Shown: positions 43,006-51,737, numbered from the stretch's first letter. The stretch: 64,000 nucleotides of DNA from Agrobacterium salinitolerans (GCF_002008225.1 NZ_MRDH01000006.1:310001-374000), one strand, 5' to 3'. Numbers and translations: made by a program. The notes: generated from the letters alone by a model not told the origin.

Positions 43006-44499
43006 TTACTGGAGTGACGCCCAGCAGCTGACGCCTTTCTTTTTCAATGCATTGCATGCATTCACCGCGGCGTTCTGGCCATCGAAGCCGCCGAAACGGG
43101 CGCGGTAGATCTGGGAGCCGTCCTTGTTGAAGGCAACCGTGAAGGGCTTTGCGGAGCGCAGCGCCGCACCGCCTTTTTCCTGCGCGTTGTGCAACAGGCC
43201 GCGCGCGGAGTTCTCGTCGGGAGATGCTCCGATCTGGATCACCCAGCTTCCCTGCGGAATTTCCGACCTGGCCGAAACTGAAGGGGCGGAGACGACAGGT
43301 GTCGTAGTGGACGCGGTGACGATATTATCCACCTTGGTCGAGTTGGTGATCAGCTTACGGTCCGGCGCGGAAGGCGCACGAGCAATCGGGTCCTTGCCCT
43401 TCTGCCAGGTTGCGGCTTCCATTGCCTTGACGGCCGCATTGGAAGAGGAGCCTGCAAAAGCGGTGACCGGCGCTTCCTCGTAACGGGCCTGCGGGACTGG
43501 ACCGGAACTGGGCAGGCCGGCTGCCGTTGCAGCAACCGGCACGGAAGGAACGGCAGCGGCTACGGCGGCAGGCTCCTCGACCGGTGCGGAGCGGGTTTGC
43601 GCGATCAGGTTGCTGTTGCCGCCACGCGATGCCTGCGGCAGGTATGTTGCGACAAGCTTGCGCATGGTGGCGTCACGGGCAGCGCTGGAGCGACCGCCGA
43701 GAACGACGGCGACGATGGAACGTCCGTCAAGCTGAGCCGATGTGGCAAGGTTGCTGCCGGCTGCACGGGTATAACCGGTCTTGATGCCATCCACACCCTT
43801 CACGGTTCCGACAAGGCGGTTATGGTTGCCGATAACCTGCTTGCCGAAGTTGAAGGTACGGGTGGAGAAGTAGCCGTAATATTGCGGGAAATGCTGGCGA
43901 AGCGCGATACCGAGACGGGCCTGGTCGCGTGCCGTTGTCATCTGCGCCGTGTTGGGCAGGCCGTTGGCGTTGCGATAGGTCGTGCGGGTCATGCCGAGCG
44001 CCCGGGCCTTGGCGGTCATCATTCTGGCGAAACGGTCTTCCGAGCCGCCGAGATATTCGCCGAGCGCGGTTGCCATGTCATTTGCGGACCGGGTGACCAG
44101 TGCAAGGATGGCCTGTTCCACGGTGATGCTGCCGCCGGCGCGTACGCCGAGCTTGGACGGCGGCTCCTTGGCGGCGTTGGCTGACACCGGCACCTTCGAA
44201 TCGAGCGAGATACGTCCGGTATTGAGCGCCTCGAATGTCAGATAAAGCGTCATCATCTTTGTCAGCGACGCCGGATAACGCAGCCCGTCCGGATCCTCGC
44301 CATAAAGAACCTTGCCGGTCTTGGCATCGACGACGATGCCCGCATATTTCGGATCGGCCTTTGCGGTTTGAACGGATGTTGCGGTTATGAACGCCGCAGC
44401 AAGGGTTAACGCAATAAACCTCACAAAAGACGTCGCACCCGCTTTGCGCGAATGTGCCCCGGATAGACTTTTCAACACTGCTGAACTCTTCAATCGCAT
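43006..44499 (-). CDS. D-alanyl-D-alanine carboxypeptidase with SPOR domain (497 aa)
   Basis: A penicillin-binding D,D-carboxypeptidase that trims peptidoglycan stem pentapeptides in the periplasm. A signal peptide (cleavage near residue 48, TAKA) precedes the catalytic domain with intact motifs SLTK (78-81), SAN (138-140) and KTG (240-242). A Pro/Ala/Ser-rich linker (about 300-410) leads to a C-terminal SPOR domain (GSWVIQIGASPDENSARGLL... to the end), which binds denuded septal glycan and targets proteins to the division site. Start at ATG 44499. It differs from the second Dac-like protein at 48624, which has lost two motifs. Confidence 0.93.
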   Translation of the reverse strand: MRLKSSAVLKSLSGAHSRKAGATSFVRFIALTLAAAFITATSVQTAKADPKYAGIVVDAKTGKVLYGEDPDGLRYPASLTKMMTLYLTFEALNTGRISLDSKVPVSANAAKEPPSKLGVRAGGSITVEQAILALVTRSANDMATALGEYLGGSEDRFARMMTAKARALGMTRTTYRNANGLPNTAQMTTARDQARLGIALRQHFPQYYGYFSTRTFNFGKQVIGNHNRLVGTVKGVDGIKTGYTRAAGSNLATSAQLDGRSIVAVVLGGRSSAARDATMRKLVATYLPQASRGGNSNLIAQTRSAPVEEPAAVAAAVPSVPVAATAAGLPSSGPVPQARYEEAPVTAFAGSSSNAAVKAMEAATWQKGKDPIARAPSAPDRKLITNSTKVDNIVTASTTTPVVSAPSVSARSEIPQGSWVIQIGASPDENSARGLLHNAQEKGGAALRSAKPFTVAFNKDGSQIYRARFGGFDGQNAAVNACNALKKKGVSCWASLQ

Positions 44500-44637
44500 A
44501 TTTCTGTTCCGCTCGGACACGCCCCGCCCGATGCTCCGAGACAAAACTTTATCGGGTTGGCGTTACCAAGTGGTTTATGAAAGGTATCCGCCTTCCATAA
44601 AATGCGACTTTTCGCACCCAATCTGTGCCGTGCTGTT

Positions 44638-45357
44638 TCACCGATTTCCGTCTTTTACGAGGCGGCGCTCGATATAGTTTTTCACCTCCGCATCCAGCTT
44701 TTGCCATTGGGGCAGCAGGGCGGAGGAGAAACGGTAGAACAGGCTGAGGTCCTGTCCGGCGTGAATATCCCTCTGACAATCGCTGCCGGTGGCCGCCTGC
44801 GGCGTTTGCGGCAGCAGGCAGCGCACCACATAAACGCTTTTGCCATCGCGATCGCCGGTCAATATGACTTCCTTGCCATAGCCGGAATCGGTCCGCAGAC
44901 GGTGCAGCAGCAGGCCGTGCTTCAACGGCATCGGCTCTCCCTCCGTCAGCCGCGAATAGATCGGCCCGAAACGACCGGACATGTCCTCGGACATGGTGCT
45001 TTGTGAAAGCTGGATGAAAATCAGACCTGCCGCCTGCGCGGGATCGTCGAAAACGGCGCGATTCGCTTCCTCATACCCCTTGAGATCAGGCCAGCTTAGA
45101 TAAAGGTCGACGCGCTCCCGTTCTCCACCGAGGCGCTCGGAAGGCGCCCGCAGGGTGTTTTTGGCAAGCTTCAGCCGGTCGTTGCCGATGACGATCTCGA
45201 CCTCTTCGGTGTCCGTCGTCTGGCCGGCCTGAAGAATCCGCTCGCCATACCATTTGATGCCGACATTTAGGACGCCGAGAAAGACGAGCAGAATTGCGGC
45301 GATAAGGACGGACCGCAGGACGAGTGATGATGACAGCAGAGGTTTCTGGTCGTTCAT
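44638..45357 (-). CDS. membrane-anchored conserved hypothetical protein (239 aa)
   Basis: One N-terminal membrane helix (LVLRSVLIAAILLVFLGVLN, residues about 13-32) anchors a periplasmic domain of about 200 residues with an IVIGNDRLKLAKNTLRAPSER core, VDLYLSWPDLKGYEEANRAVF, and a Cys pair (RCLLPQ and SDCQRDI). The DIHAGQDLSLFYRFSSALLPQW end looks conserved. I recognise no named family. It may form a unit with the Dac-SPOR gene downstream on the same strand (gap 138 bases). Function unknown. Confidence 0.7.
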   Translation of the reverse strand: MNDQKPLLSSSLVLRSVLIAAILLVFLGVLNVGIKWYGERILQAGQTTDTEEVEIVIGNDRLKLAKNTLRAPSERLGGERERVDLYLSWPDLKGYEEANRAVFDDPAQAAGLIFIQLSQSTMSEDMSGRFGPIYSRLTEGEPMPLKHGLLLHRLRTDSGYGKEVILTGDRDGKSVYVVRCLLPQTPQAATGSDCQRDIHAGQDLSLFYRFSSALLPQWQKLDAEVKNYIERRLVKDGNR

Positions 45358-45494
45358 GGGCTTCCATATTCATTCCGGCCGCCGGATGCGTTTCCCGCCG
45401 GGAAATAGCCGTGCAAAGCTTTAACCCGAGGCGATCGGCATTGAAATGATGTTTTGCCGCTGCTACCTGATAACAACCAAGCAAAGGACGGCAT

Positions 45495-45758
45495 ATGGCA
45501 GCGCGCGACAGATATTCCCGGAAGCTCGAATGTTCCAAATGTGGTCATCAGGGTTTTGCCGAAGCGTCGGAATCGGATGACAAGAGCCGCCGGGACGTCG
45601 ATTTTCGCATCGATGAAATGCCGCGCGGATTTCGCGCGGAGCGCGTCTCGGGCGATCCGACGGATTTCATGATCCGCTGCGCCCAGTGCGGCAATATATT
45701 CCGTTTCTTGCAGAAAACCGCCTATGCGCCCGGAGGCGAGCCGCGCGTGAAGGCCTGA
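45495..45758 (+). CDS. zinc-ribbon-like protein (87 aa)
   Basis: The 87 residues carry two CxxC pairs, CSKCG (about 13-17) and CAQCG (about 62-66), about 48 residues apart, as in zinc-ribbon proteins. Basic residues surround the first pair; RRDVDFRIDEMPRGF lies between. There is no membrane segment. AAGGA precedes the ATG. Such proteins often bind nucleic acids or act as subunits; nothing more specific can be said. It is followed after 15 bases by a small membrane protein gene. Confidence 0.7.
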   Translation: MAARDRYSRKLECSKCGHQGFAEASESDDKSRRDVDFRIDEMPRGFRAERVSGDPTDFMIRCAQCGNIFRFLQKTAYAPGGEPRVKA

Positions 45759-45773
45759 AGGAAAGGTGCCGGC

Positions 45774-46001
45774 ATGACCTTACCACAACAACCGAACGGA
45801 GCGCCGCAAAGGCGCAAGCCGATCTGGCCGTGGATCGTGCTGCTGGTGCTGACGCTCTCGGCCATCTATTCCTATAATCGCGCCAACGAAATCATCACCG
45901 AGTTGTCCGATAGCTTGCCGCCGGCGCTGCTAAATCTGTTCGAGGATATTCTTCGAGGTGACGGCCGGCACGGCAATGGCGGGCCGAGCATCGGCGTCTG
46001 A
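45774..46001 (+). CDS. small membrane protein (75 aa)
   Basis: A 75-residue protein with a basic Pro-rich N-terminus, one membrane helix (IWPWIVLLVLTLSAIYSY, about 17-34) and a short acidic then Gly-rich end. AAAGG lies upstream of the ATG. It sits 15 bases after the zinc-ribbon gene and is probably cotranscribed. No family recognised. Confidence 0.6.
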   Translation: MTLPQQPNGAPQRRKPIWPWIVLLVLTLSAIYSYNRANEIITELSDSLPPALLNLFEDILRGDGRHGNGGPSIGV

Positions 46002-46329
46002 GACGATGGCGGTTATCGGCCGCTGGCCTTTCGGTCACGCTTCTTTTTTTGTGGTCATAATAGAAAAAAAGCCCCGCAAAGAGGCGGGGCAGGTTGATCG
46101 CTCGGGGAAAGTTGGGCAATGCCCGGGAGCGATGGCCTGATATAAATGACAATAGTGCTGACGCGATAGGCCATTTCCGTCTCAAACAGTACGCCTATGC
46201 ATAAATTTCACCCAATTCGCGGATTTTTGAACGATAAGTTCGCCGAATCTGTAAGACAACTTGACAGACTTTCACTTTGTTCTTTGCGTTGCCCAGAATT
46301 GCACATATTCGGCTTTAAGATAACGTGAC
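46002..46329. other. intergenic region holding the minus-strand RNA candidate
   Basis: The 328 bases have no reading frame worth calling. Positions 46064-46138 fold as a structured RNA on the minus strand (separate entry). The right part (46140-46330) is AT-richer and would contain its promoter on the minus strand, and on the plus strand a TTGACA at 46261-46266 that could drive the small gene at 46330. Confidence 0.5.
46064..46138 (-). ncRNA. candidate small RNA with intrinsic terminator
   Basis: Read on the minus strand, 46133-46127 (ATCGCTC) pairs with 46103-46097 (GAGCGAT), enclosing a small GGGC-att-GCCC hairpin and an unpaired AACTTTCCCC segment. This is followed by a perfect terminator: GCCCCGC-cucuuu-GCGGGGC (46090-46071) and T7. 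No minus-strand gene lies upstream to use that terminator; the nearest upstream feature is the tRNA on the other strand. The pyrimidine-rich single-stranded stretch before a terminator hairpin is a common feature of Hfq-binding alphaproteobacterial small RNAs, several of which carry anti-Shine-Dalgarno CUUUCCUCC-like loops. The 5' end is not defined. Confidence 0.55.
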
Positions 46330-46494
46330 ATGAGCAAACGCATGGATAAATCGGGAATCCTCTTTGTGGCGCTTTTGCTGGCGCTTGTGGCAATCGTTTT
46401 AAGCCTGACGCTATTCGATACGGCTCAGCAGGCGCCGTCGATACCTTCAGGTGACGGATCCCTGTTGCCGCCGGCAACGACACCGGGGCAATGA
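46330..46494 (+). CDS. possible small membrane protein (54 aa)
   Basis: A 54-codon gene starting at ATG 46330: basic start MSKRMDKSG, one membrane helix (ILFVALLLALVAIVLSLTLF, residues 10-29) and a Pro-rich end PSGDGSLLPPATTPGQ. This plan is plausible for a small inner-membrane protein; the ribosome-binding site is weak. It lies between the RNA candidate and tRNA-Ser. No family recognised. Confidence 0.5.
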   Translation: MSKRMDKSGILFVALLLALVAIVLSLTLFDTAQQAPSIPSGDGSLLPPATTPGQ

Positions 46495-46581
46495 TCTGCC
46501 AACCACGAAAGAAGAGCGACGCCGCTCGACCGGTCGGGATTGACGACCTTTTTCAAACCGCTATAAAGCCTCACCACCGAT

Positions 46582-46671
46582 GGATGGGTGTCCGAGTGGT
46601 TTAAGGAACCGGTCTTGAAAACCGGCGTGCGTGAGAGCGTACCGTGGGTTCGAATCCCACCCCATCTGCCA
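46582..46671 (+). tRNA. tRNA-Ser (anticodon UGA)
   Basis: The 90-base class II tRNA has GGATGGG/CCCATCT acceptor strands, D-loop GAGTGGTTTAAGGA, anticodon stem-loop CCGGT-CTTGAAA-ACCGG with anticodon TGA, a long variable arm, and GTGGG-TTCGAAT-CCCAC T-arm. The genome encodes the 3' CCA. Confidence 0.95.
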
Positions 46672-46758
46672 TCAAGCTTTAAAATCATTCGAACAATGCT
46701 GCGGTGAGGGATGCTTCGACCCCGCTTCCTGGCTTTGGAATGGCTGGAAAACAGCGCG

Positions 46759-46791
46759 AGCGGGAATCCCGCTGTGCAGCGGGTTCCATTT
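46759..46791. terminator. alternative hairpins after tRNA-Ser
   Basis: AGCGGG-aat-CCCGCT-gtgc-AGCGGG contains three blocks, so the middle one can pair with either neighbour. The second pairing is followed by TTCCATTTT and may end the tRNA transcript opposite the convergent gene at 46803. Confidence 0.4.
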
Positions 46792-46802
46792 TGTCGATGC
46801 AA

Positions 46803-47141
46803 TCATATTTCCGGGCAGCCCCGCTCATTGGCGAAGGTGATGCGATCCGGTCCCCGGCGCGTGAAGCCTTCTACGACGACACGACCCGGGGTGACGCGCA
46901 CGACCTCGGGATCGCGCAGGCCGGCGTCACGGGCGGCGGCGCGGGCTTCGCGTTCGCTACAGCCGCGCATGCGGGGCGGGCCGCGGCGGTCTACGTCCCG
47001 GTCACGATCGCGGATGATGGGGCGAACGCCGTCGGGGCCAATTCTGAGTTCCATGTCCTGCGCACCTGCGGGGATCGGCGCGGCGAAGGATACCAAGGCG
47101 ATGACCATTGCCAGAGCTACAGTTTTCATTGGCTTGATCAT
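46803..47141 (-). CDS. exported conserved hypothetical protein (112 aa)
   Basis: A signal peptide (cleavage near residue 27, after PAGA) leads to a mature part of about 85 residues with MELRIGPDGVRPIIRDRDRD, a Cys pair (RGCSEREARAAARDAGL and RGCPEI), and VVRVTPGRVVVEGFTRRG, a short beta region. Periplasmic proteins with this layout are common in Rhizobiales; function unknown. AGGGAGG precedes the ATG. An exact EcfG promoter motif lies 53-77 bases upstream, making it a likely general-stress gene. Confidence 0.72.
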   Translation of the reverse strand: MIKPMKTVALAMVIALVSFAAPIPAGAQDMELRIGPDGVRPIIRDRDRDVDRRGPPRMRGCSEREARAAARDAGLRDPEVVRVTPGRVVVEGFTRRGPDRITFANERGCPEI

Positions 47142-47459
47142 GTTTCCTCCCTCAGCCGAAACCGGCGGAAAGCTCGTTTCTTTGCGGGGAGAGAACGCGG
47201 TTGCCCTCCGTTTGTTCCTTGCGGATGCAGTGAGCGGGAGATGTTGAGGCGGGTAAATCCGGCCCGATGGGTGGGCTCAAAAGATAGAAATCATTAACCA
47301 CGTTCGTTACAATTTTATCGAATTTGCAGCAGTCGTTCGCATTTTCGCCACGTTATGCACAAGATTAAGCGACTGTTAGGTGCTTCGATGGCAGGGGCAA
47401 ATAATCGAGGCAAGTGAGGGTGCGGTTCTCCGAGCCAATAGCAGCGTGGGGCAGACGAT
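47142..47459. other. divergent intergenic region upstream of rlpA
   Basis: The 318 bases hold the EcfG-type promoter for the minus-strand exported protein (47194-47218) and, nearer rlpA, a CtrA-like TTAA-N7-TTAG at 47365-47379. I see no gene in it. Confidence 0.5.
47194..47218 (-). promoter_or_regulatory. EcfG-type promoter of the exported protein gene
   Basis: On the minus strand GGAAC (47218-47214), 16 bases, then CGTT (47197-47194) is an exact consensus match, 53 bases before the start codon at 47141. The distance and orientation are what an active promoter would have. Confidence 0.65.
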
Positions 47460-48548
47460 TTGAATTCTAGGGTCAAGAAACTCGGCATCAACGCCAGGTC
47501 GGGCGTGAAGTGGCTTGCCATTTCCGTGCTTTGCGCCGCAACCGCATCGTGTTCCACGACATCCGAGACCAAGCCTAAGCCCAAGCGCAGCAAGGAATAT
47601 TTTTCCGAATCCGAATATGGCGTCAAAGCCAGTCCGCGTGTGGCCGATGGCAAGGCCATTCCCAAGGGCGGCGGGCGCGAGCTGATCGGCAATGCCTATA
47701 CCGTCAAGGGCCGCCGTTATTTCCCCAAGGAAGAACCGGGTTACAACAAGACCGGCCTTGCCTCCTGGTATGGTTCCGCCTTCCATGGTCGCCTGACCGC
47801 CAATGGCGAAGTCTACGACAAAGAACATCTTTCTGCCGCACATCCGACATTTCCCCTGCCGAGCTACGCGCGCGTTACCAATATGGACAATGGCGCGTCG
47901 GTTCTGGTGCGCGTCAACGATCGCGGACCGTTCCATGAAGGCCGCCTGATCGACGTTTCAAGCAAGACGGCCGATCTTCTCGACATGAAGACCACTGGCA
48001 CGGCCAATGTGCGGGTACAATACGCCGGACGTGCGCCGCTCGATGGTCACGACATGCCTTATCTGATGGCATCTTATATTCCGAAGGGTTCTCGCTCACC
48101 GGGTGTGGCGCCGGAAGGGCAGATCGCGACAGGCGTGATGGTGGCTTCAGCCTCGCCGAATTTCGTTCCGGCTCCGGCGTCCAACCCGAATTATGGCGGC
48201 TCGACCCAGACAGCGCTTGTCGGCTCCAGGAAGAATGCAGCGCTGCAGGCCATGCCGCTGGTCAATGGTTCGGCACCGGCTTTCGAACAGTTCGCGATCC
48301 TGCCGGAAATCGGTCCTTTCCTGGCCGAACGTCCGGAAGGCAATTTCATGCGTGAACCGGCGGCGCCCGGCGGCAATTATCTGCGTGTGCCGACGCCTTC
48401 CTCCAAATTTGCGGCGGCCTATTCCGAAGAATCGGCTACGGTCTCCAGGACCGCGAGCGCCTTCGACAGCGTGCTCGTCGACCGTGGCGCACTTAACGAG
48501 CAATCGATACTCGCCCATGTGAAACGTCAGCAGGCGAAGTCGCGCTGA
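47460..48548 (+). CDS. rlpA: RlpA family septal lytic transglycosylase/lipoprotein (362 aa)
   Basis: RlpA is an outer-membrane lipoprotein that cuts denuded glycan strands at the septum. The signal region ends in a lipobox-like TASC (Cys near residue 30). The double-psi beta-barrel domain (about 98-190) carries GLASWYGSAFHGRLTANGE, LPSYARVTNMDNG and VRVNDRGPFHEGRLIDVS with the catalytic Asp and His. The C-terminal half is low-complexity, without a SPOR domain. The start is TTG 47460 with a G-rich stretch before it. It is 75 bases from a Dac-like gene. Confidence 0.92.
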   Translation: MNSRVKKLGINARSGVKWLAISVLCAATASCSTTSETKPKPKRSKEYFSESEYGVKASPRVADGKAIPKGGGRELIGNAYTVKGRRYFPKEEPGYNKTGLASWYGSAFHGRLTANGEVYDKEHLSAAHPTFPLPSYARVTNMDNGASVLVRVNDRGPFHEGRLIDVSSKTADLLDMKTTGTANVRVQYAGRAPLDGHDMPYLMASYIPKGSRSPGVAPEGQIATGVMVASASPNFVPAPASNPNYGGSTQTALVGSRKNAALQAMPLVNGSAPAFEQFAILPEIGPFLAERPEGNFMREPAAPGGNYLRVPTPSSKFAAAYSEESATVSRTASAFDSVLVDRGALNEQSILAHVKRQQAKSR

Positions 48549-48623
48549 CGAATTGAAGGATACGGCCGGCCTTTTGCCTTTGTCGCGGGCAGCCGGTTAC
48601 GGCAGGCAGGACTGGGCGGTTTC

Positions 48624-49796
48624 ATGCGCAAGGCCATTCATCGCTCCTATTGTTCGCTCCTGGCAGCGGCAGCGTTTGCGCTTTTCAGTGCAAGCCCGGC
48701 ACAATCGCAGACCGGCCCCTTCATCGCCAAGGCGGAACAGGCCTATATGATCGATGCCGAAACAGGCACGGTGCTTCTTTCGCAAAATGAGGATCAGCCT
48801 TTTCCGCCCGCATCGCTCGCCAAGCTGATGACGGTGGAAGTGGTGCTGGATGCGCTGTCAAAGGGGCAGGTGACGGCAGAGACGGCTTATCCCGTCTCGG
48901 AATATGCCTGGCGCACGGGCGGCGCGCCTTCACGCACCTCGACGATGTTCGCGGCGCTGAAATCCTCGGTCAGCATCAACGATCTCTTGACCGGGATCAT
49001 CGTTCAGAACGCCAATGACGGCTGTATCGTCGTCGCCGAAGGCATGGCAGGTTCGGATGCCGCTTTCGCCAAACGCATGACGGTGAGGGCGGACGAACTG
49101 GGCATGAGCCGCAGCACCTTTACCAATTCGACCGGGCTTCCCGACCCCGGCAACCGGACGAGTGCGAGGGATATGGTGCGCCTTGCCCAGCATCTGCATG
49201 ACACCTATCCCGACCGTTACGGGCTTTTTACCAAGCCGGATTTCGAATGGAACCGGATTTTCCAGCGCAACAAGAATACGCTCCTGATGCCCGGTAGCGG
49301 TATCGACGGTCTCGGTCTCGGTTTTGCGGAAGGCAGCGGTTTTGCGGCTGTCGTTTCGGCCGAGCGGGGAGGCCGCCGGGTCTATCTGGCGCTTGGCGGC
49401 ATCGCGGACGACAAGACGCGGCAGGAAGAGGCCCGCCGGGTGGTGGACTGGGGCCTGACCGCCTTTGAAAAACGCCATCTCTTCAGCAGGGACGAAGCCG
49501 TCGGGTCTGTCAGCGTTTATGGCGGCGATGTTTCGCATATCGATCTTTCGCCGAAGGAAGATGTGAGCGTGCTTGTGCCGGTCAATAATCCGGACCGTAT
49601 TTCTGGCCGGATCGTCTATCGCTGGCCCCTGAATGCGCCGCTGGACGTCGGTGCAAATGCCGGAACGCTTAAGATTTTCTCGGGCGAGCGCCTGTTGCGG
49701 GAAGTGCCGCTTTACACGAAGGCGGCGGTCGGCAAGGGGTCGCTCACCCAGAATGCGACAGGCGCGCTGAAGGAACTGCTGCTGTTCTGGCTCTGA
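48624..49796 (+). CDS. D-alanyl-D-alanine carboxypeptidase-like protein with lost motifs (390 aa)
   Basis: The fold follows PBP5/DacC-type carboxypeptidases: signal peptide (cleavage near 28), catalytic SLAK (64-67), and a C-terminal beta domain (about 290-390) with an amphipathic tail. However, the SxN motif reads NAN (129-131) and the KTG motif reads GLG (231-233), while the surrounding sequence aligns well. Loss of the Lys and Ser makes normal carboxypeptidase activity doubtful. It may be a regulatory or scaffolding paralogue. The neighbour is rlpA, 75 bases upstream, supporting a septal peptidoglycan role. tmk follows. Confidence 0.88.
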   Translation: MRKAIHRSYCSLLAAAAFALFSASPAQSQTGPFIAKAEQAYMIDAETGTVLLSQNEDQPFPPASLAKLMTVEVVLDALSKGQVTAETAYPVSEYAWRTGGAPSRTSTMFAALKSSVSINDLLTGIIVQNANDGCIVVAEGMAGSDAAFAKRMTVRADELGMSRSTFTNSTGLPDPGNRTSARDMVRLAQHLHDTYPDRYGLFTKPDFEWNRIFQRNKNTLLMPGSGIDGLGLGFAEGSGFAAVVSAERGGRRVYLALGGIADDKTRQEEARRVVDWGLTAFEKRHLFSRDEAVGSVSVYGGDVSHIDLSPKEDVSVLVPVNNPDRISGRIVYRWPLNAPLDVGANAGTLKIFSGERLLREVPLYTKAAVGKGSLTQNATGALKELLLFWL

Positions 49797-49909
49797 AAGC
49801 CTGTTGCACGGGCGGCCTTGTTCCTATGCTTTTGTTCAGGCATCGGATTTTCTGAAAAGCGCTTCACACTTTTCCGTTCGATGCTGTAAACAGGCATTTC
49901 AACATTGAC

Positions 49910-50608
49910 GTGAATTCCTCGCAGGACGTGACATTGGCCGAAAAGACCGGATTGTTCATCAGCTTCGAAGGCGGCGAAGGCGCCGGCAAGTCGACGCAGA
50001 TTCGCACGCTTGCCGAGGCGCTTCGCGGCCGTGGTTTCGAGGTGGTCGTGACGCGTGAGCCGGGCGGCTCGCCGGGTGCGGAGGCCGTTCGGCATGTTCT
50101 GCTCTCGGGTGCGGCAGAGTCCTTCGGGGTGCGCATGGAAGCAATCCTGTTTGCGGCGGCGCGCAACGACCATGTCGAAGAGGTCATTCGTCCGGCGCTT
50201 GCGCGCGGCGAGATCGTGCTCTGCGACCGCTTTCTTGATTCCTCGCGTGTCTATCAGGGCACGACCGGCAATCTGGAGCCTGATTTCATCGAGACGCTGC
50301 AACGGATAGCCATCGATGGCGTCGTGCCGGAGTTGACGCTGATCTTCGATATCGCCGCCGAAAAGGGGCTCGCCCGCGCCAGAAAACGGGCGGATGAGGG
50401 TGCTACGCCGGATCGGTTCGAAAAAGAGGAAATCGAGACCCACGAGAAGCGTCGTGAGGCCTATCTGGATATTGCGCTCGCCGAGCCGCGTCGTTGCCGG
50501 ATCGTGAACGCCGACCAGCCGCAGGAAAAGGTGACAGAGGATGTCATGTCCTTTGTCGAGCCGTTGCTCGAGCGTGCGGGAAAAGCTGCGGACGCCGTGC
50601 ATGAGTGA
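49910..50608 (+). CDS. tmk: thymidylate kinase
   Basis: Tmk phosphorylates dTMP to dTDP. The P-loop is [12 protein letters not shown] (about 19-30), followed by [11 protein letters not shown] (about 48-58), the [12 protein letters not shown] nucleotide-binding stretch (about 104-115) and the LID region [16 protein letters not shown]. Length 232 is a little above the usual 210 because of the N-terminal start. GTG 49910 was chosen; a GTG at 49928 is also possible. The end overlaps holB by eight bases, a conserved tmk-holB arrangement. Confidence 0.94.
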   Translation: MNSSQDVTLAEKTGLFISFEGGEGAGKSTQIRTLAEALRGRGFEVVVTREPGGSPGAEAVRHVLLSGAAESFGVRMEAILFAAARNDHVEEVIRPALARGEIVLCDRFLDSSRVYQGTTGNLEPDFIETLQRIAIDGVVPELTLIFDIAAEKGLARARKRADEGATPDRFEKEEIETHEKRREAYLDIALAEPRRCRIVNADQPQEKVTEDVMSFVEPLLERAGKAADAVHE

Positions 50609-51626
50609 GGTTCAGGGCGTTCTCGACGGCGCGATTGCGCCGCAGCAGAACACGAGGCTTTTCGGGCACGAGGAGGCGGAGGCCTTTCTTGCGCAATCCT
50701 ATCGCTCCGGCAAAGGCCATCACGCGATTCTGATCGAGGGACCGGAGGGGATCGGCAAGGCGACGCTCGCCTTTCGTTTCGCCAATCATGTGTTGACCCA
50801 TCCCGATCCCGCATCCGCGCCGGATTTCCTTGCCGATCCCGATCCGCAATCACTGGTCAGCCGGCAGATCACCGCCGGCGCCTCGCACAATCTGCTGCAT
50901 CTGACCCGTCCTGTGGACGAAAAGACGGGCCGTGTGAAATCCGCCATTACGGTGGACGAGGTGCGGCGGGCAGGGCACTTCTTTTCGCAGACATCCGGCA
51001 CGGGCAACTGGCGCATCGTCATCATCGATCCTGCCGACGATCTTAACCGGAACGCCGCCAATGCCATCCTGAAAATACTGGAGGAGCCACCGAAGCGGGC
51101 GATGTTCCTGGTGCTTTCGCATGCACCGGGAAAATTGCTGCCGACCATCCGTTCGCGCTGCATGCCGCTCCGGCTCGTGCCGCTTTCCGATGCGGCGATG
51201 GTGCAAGCGCTCGATCAACTCGACATCAGCCCCGAAGGTGAGAAACGCGACGCTCTGCTTGCCGCCGCCAAGGGCAGCGTGGCGCAGGCGCTGAAACTGA
51301 TGAATTATGGCGGTTCCGACATTGTCGAGGTCTTTGCCGAAGTGATGACTGCCGAAGGGCCGGGCGCGCGCAAGCGCATGCACAAGCTTGCCGAGGTTCT
51401 GGCGCAGAAAGATGGCGACATCGTTCTCGGATTCTTCATGGAGCATGTGACGGAAGAGCTGATGGCGCGAGCGCGGGCGGCGGCAATGGCGGGTGACCTT
51501 GCGGCGGCAGAAAAACATGCCCGGCTTTCCTCGACGCTTTCGGAGCGCATCACTGTGGCGCAGGCCTATAATCTCGACAAGAAGCAGATGGTGCTTTCCA
51601 TTCTGGAAGATATTCGTTCGGTTTAG
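50601..51626 (+). CDS. holB: DNA polymerase III subunit delta'
   Basis: HolB is a non-motor subunit of the clamp loader. The 341-residue protein has the AAA+ layout with a P-loop-like [14 protein letters not shown] (about 45-58), [39 protein letters not shown] (sensor region about 116-155) and a sensor-1-like [18 protein letters not shown]. It lacks the zinc-module Cys of the gamma subunit. The ATG lies inside the end of tmk, so the two genes are translationally coupled. Confidence 0.92.
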   Translation: MSEVQGVLDGAIAPQQNTRLFGHEEAEAFLAQSYRSGKGHHAILIEGPEGIGKATLAFRFANHVLTHPDPASAPDFLADPDPQSLVSRQITAGASHNLLHLTRPVDEKTGRVKSAITVDEVRRAGHFFSQTSGTGNWRIVIIDPADDLNRNAANAILKILEEPPKRAMFLVLSHAPGKLLPTIRSRCMPLRLVPLSDAAMVQALDQLDISPEGEKRDALLAAAKGSVAQALKLMNYGGSDIVEVFAEVMTAEGPGARKRMHKLAEVLAQKDGDIVLGFFMEHVTEELMARARAAAMAGDLAAAEKHARLSSTLSERITVAQAYNLDKKQMVLSILEDIRSV

Positions 51627-51737
51627 GCGCCGGGATATGAATCATACCCGAAATGGGGAAGTTGTTGTTTCGCTGCTGCGAACAATGGTTTAAGAGCGGT
51701 CTATCCAAAAAACAGCCTGTAAAGTCGATAGACCGTC

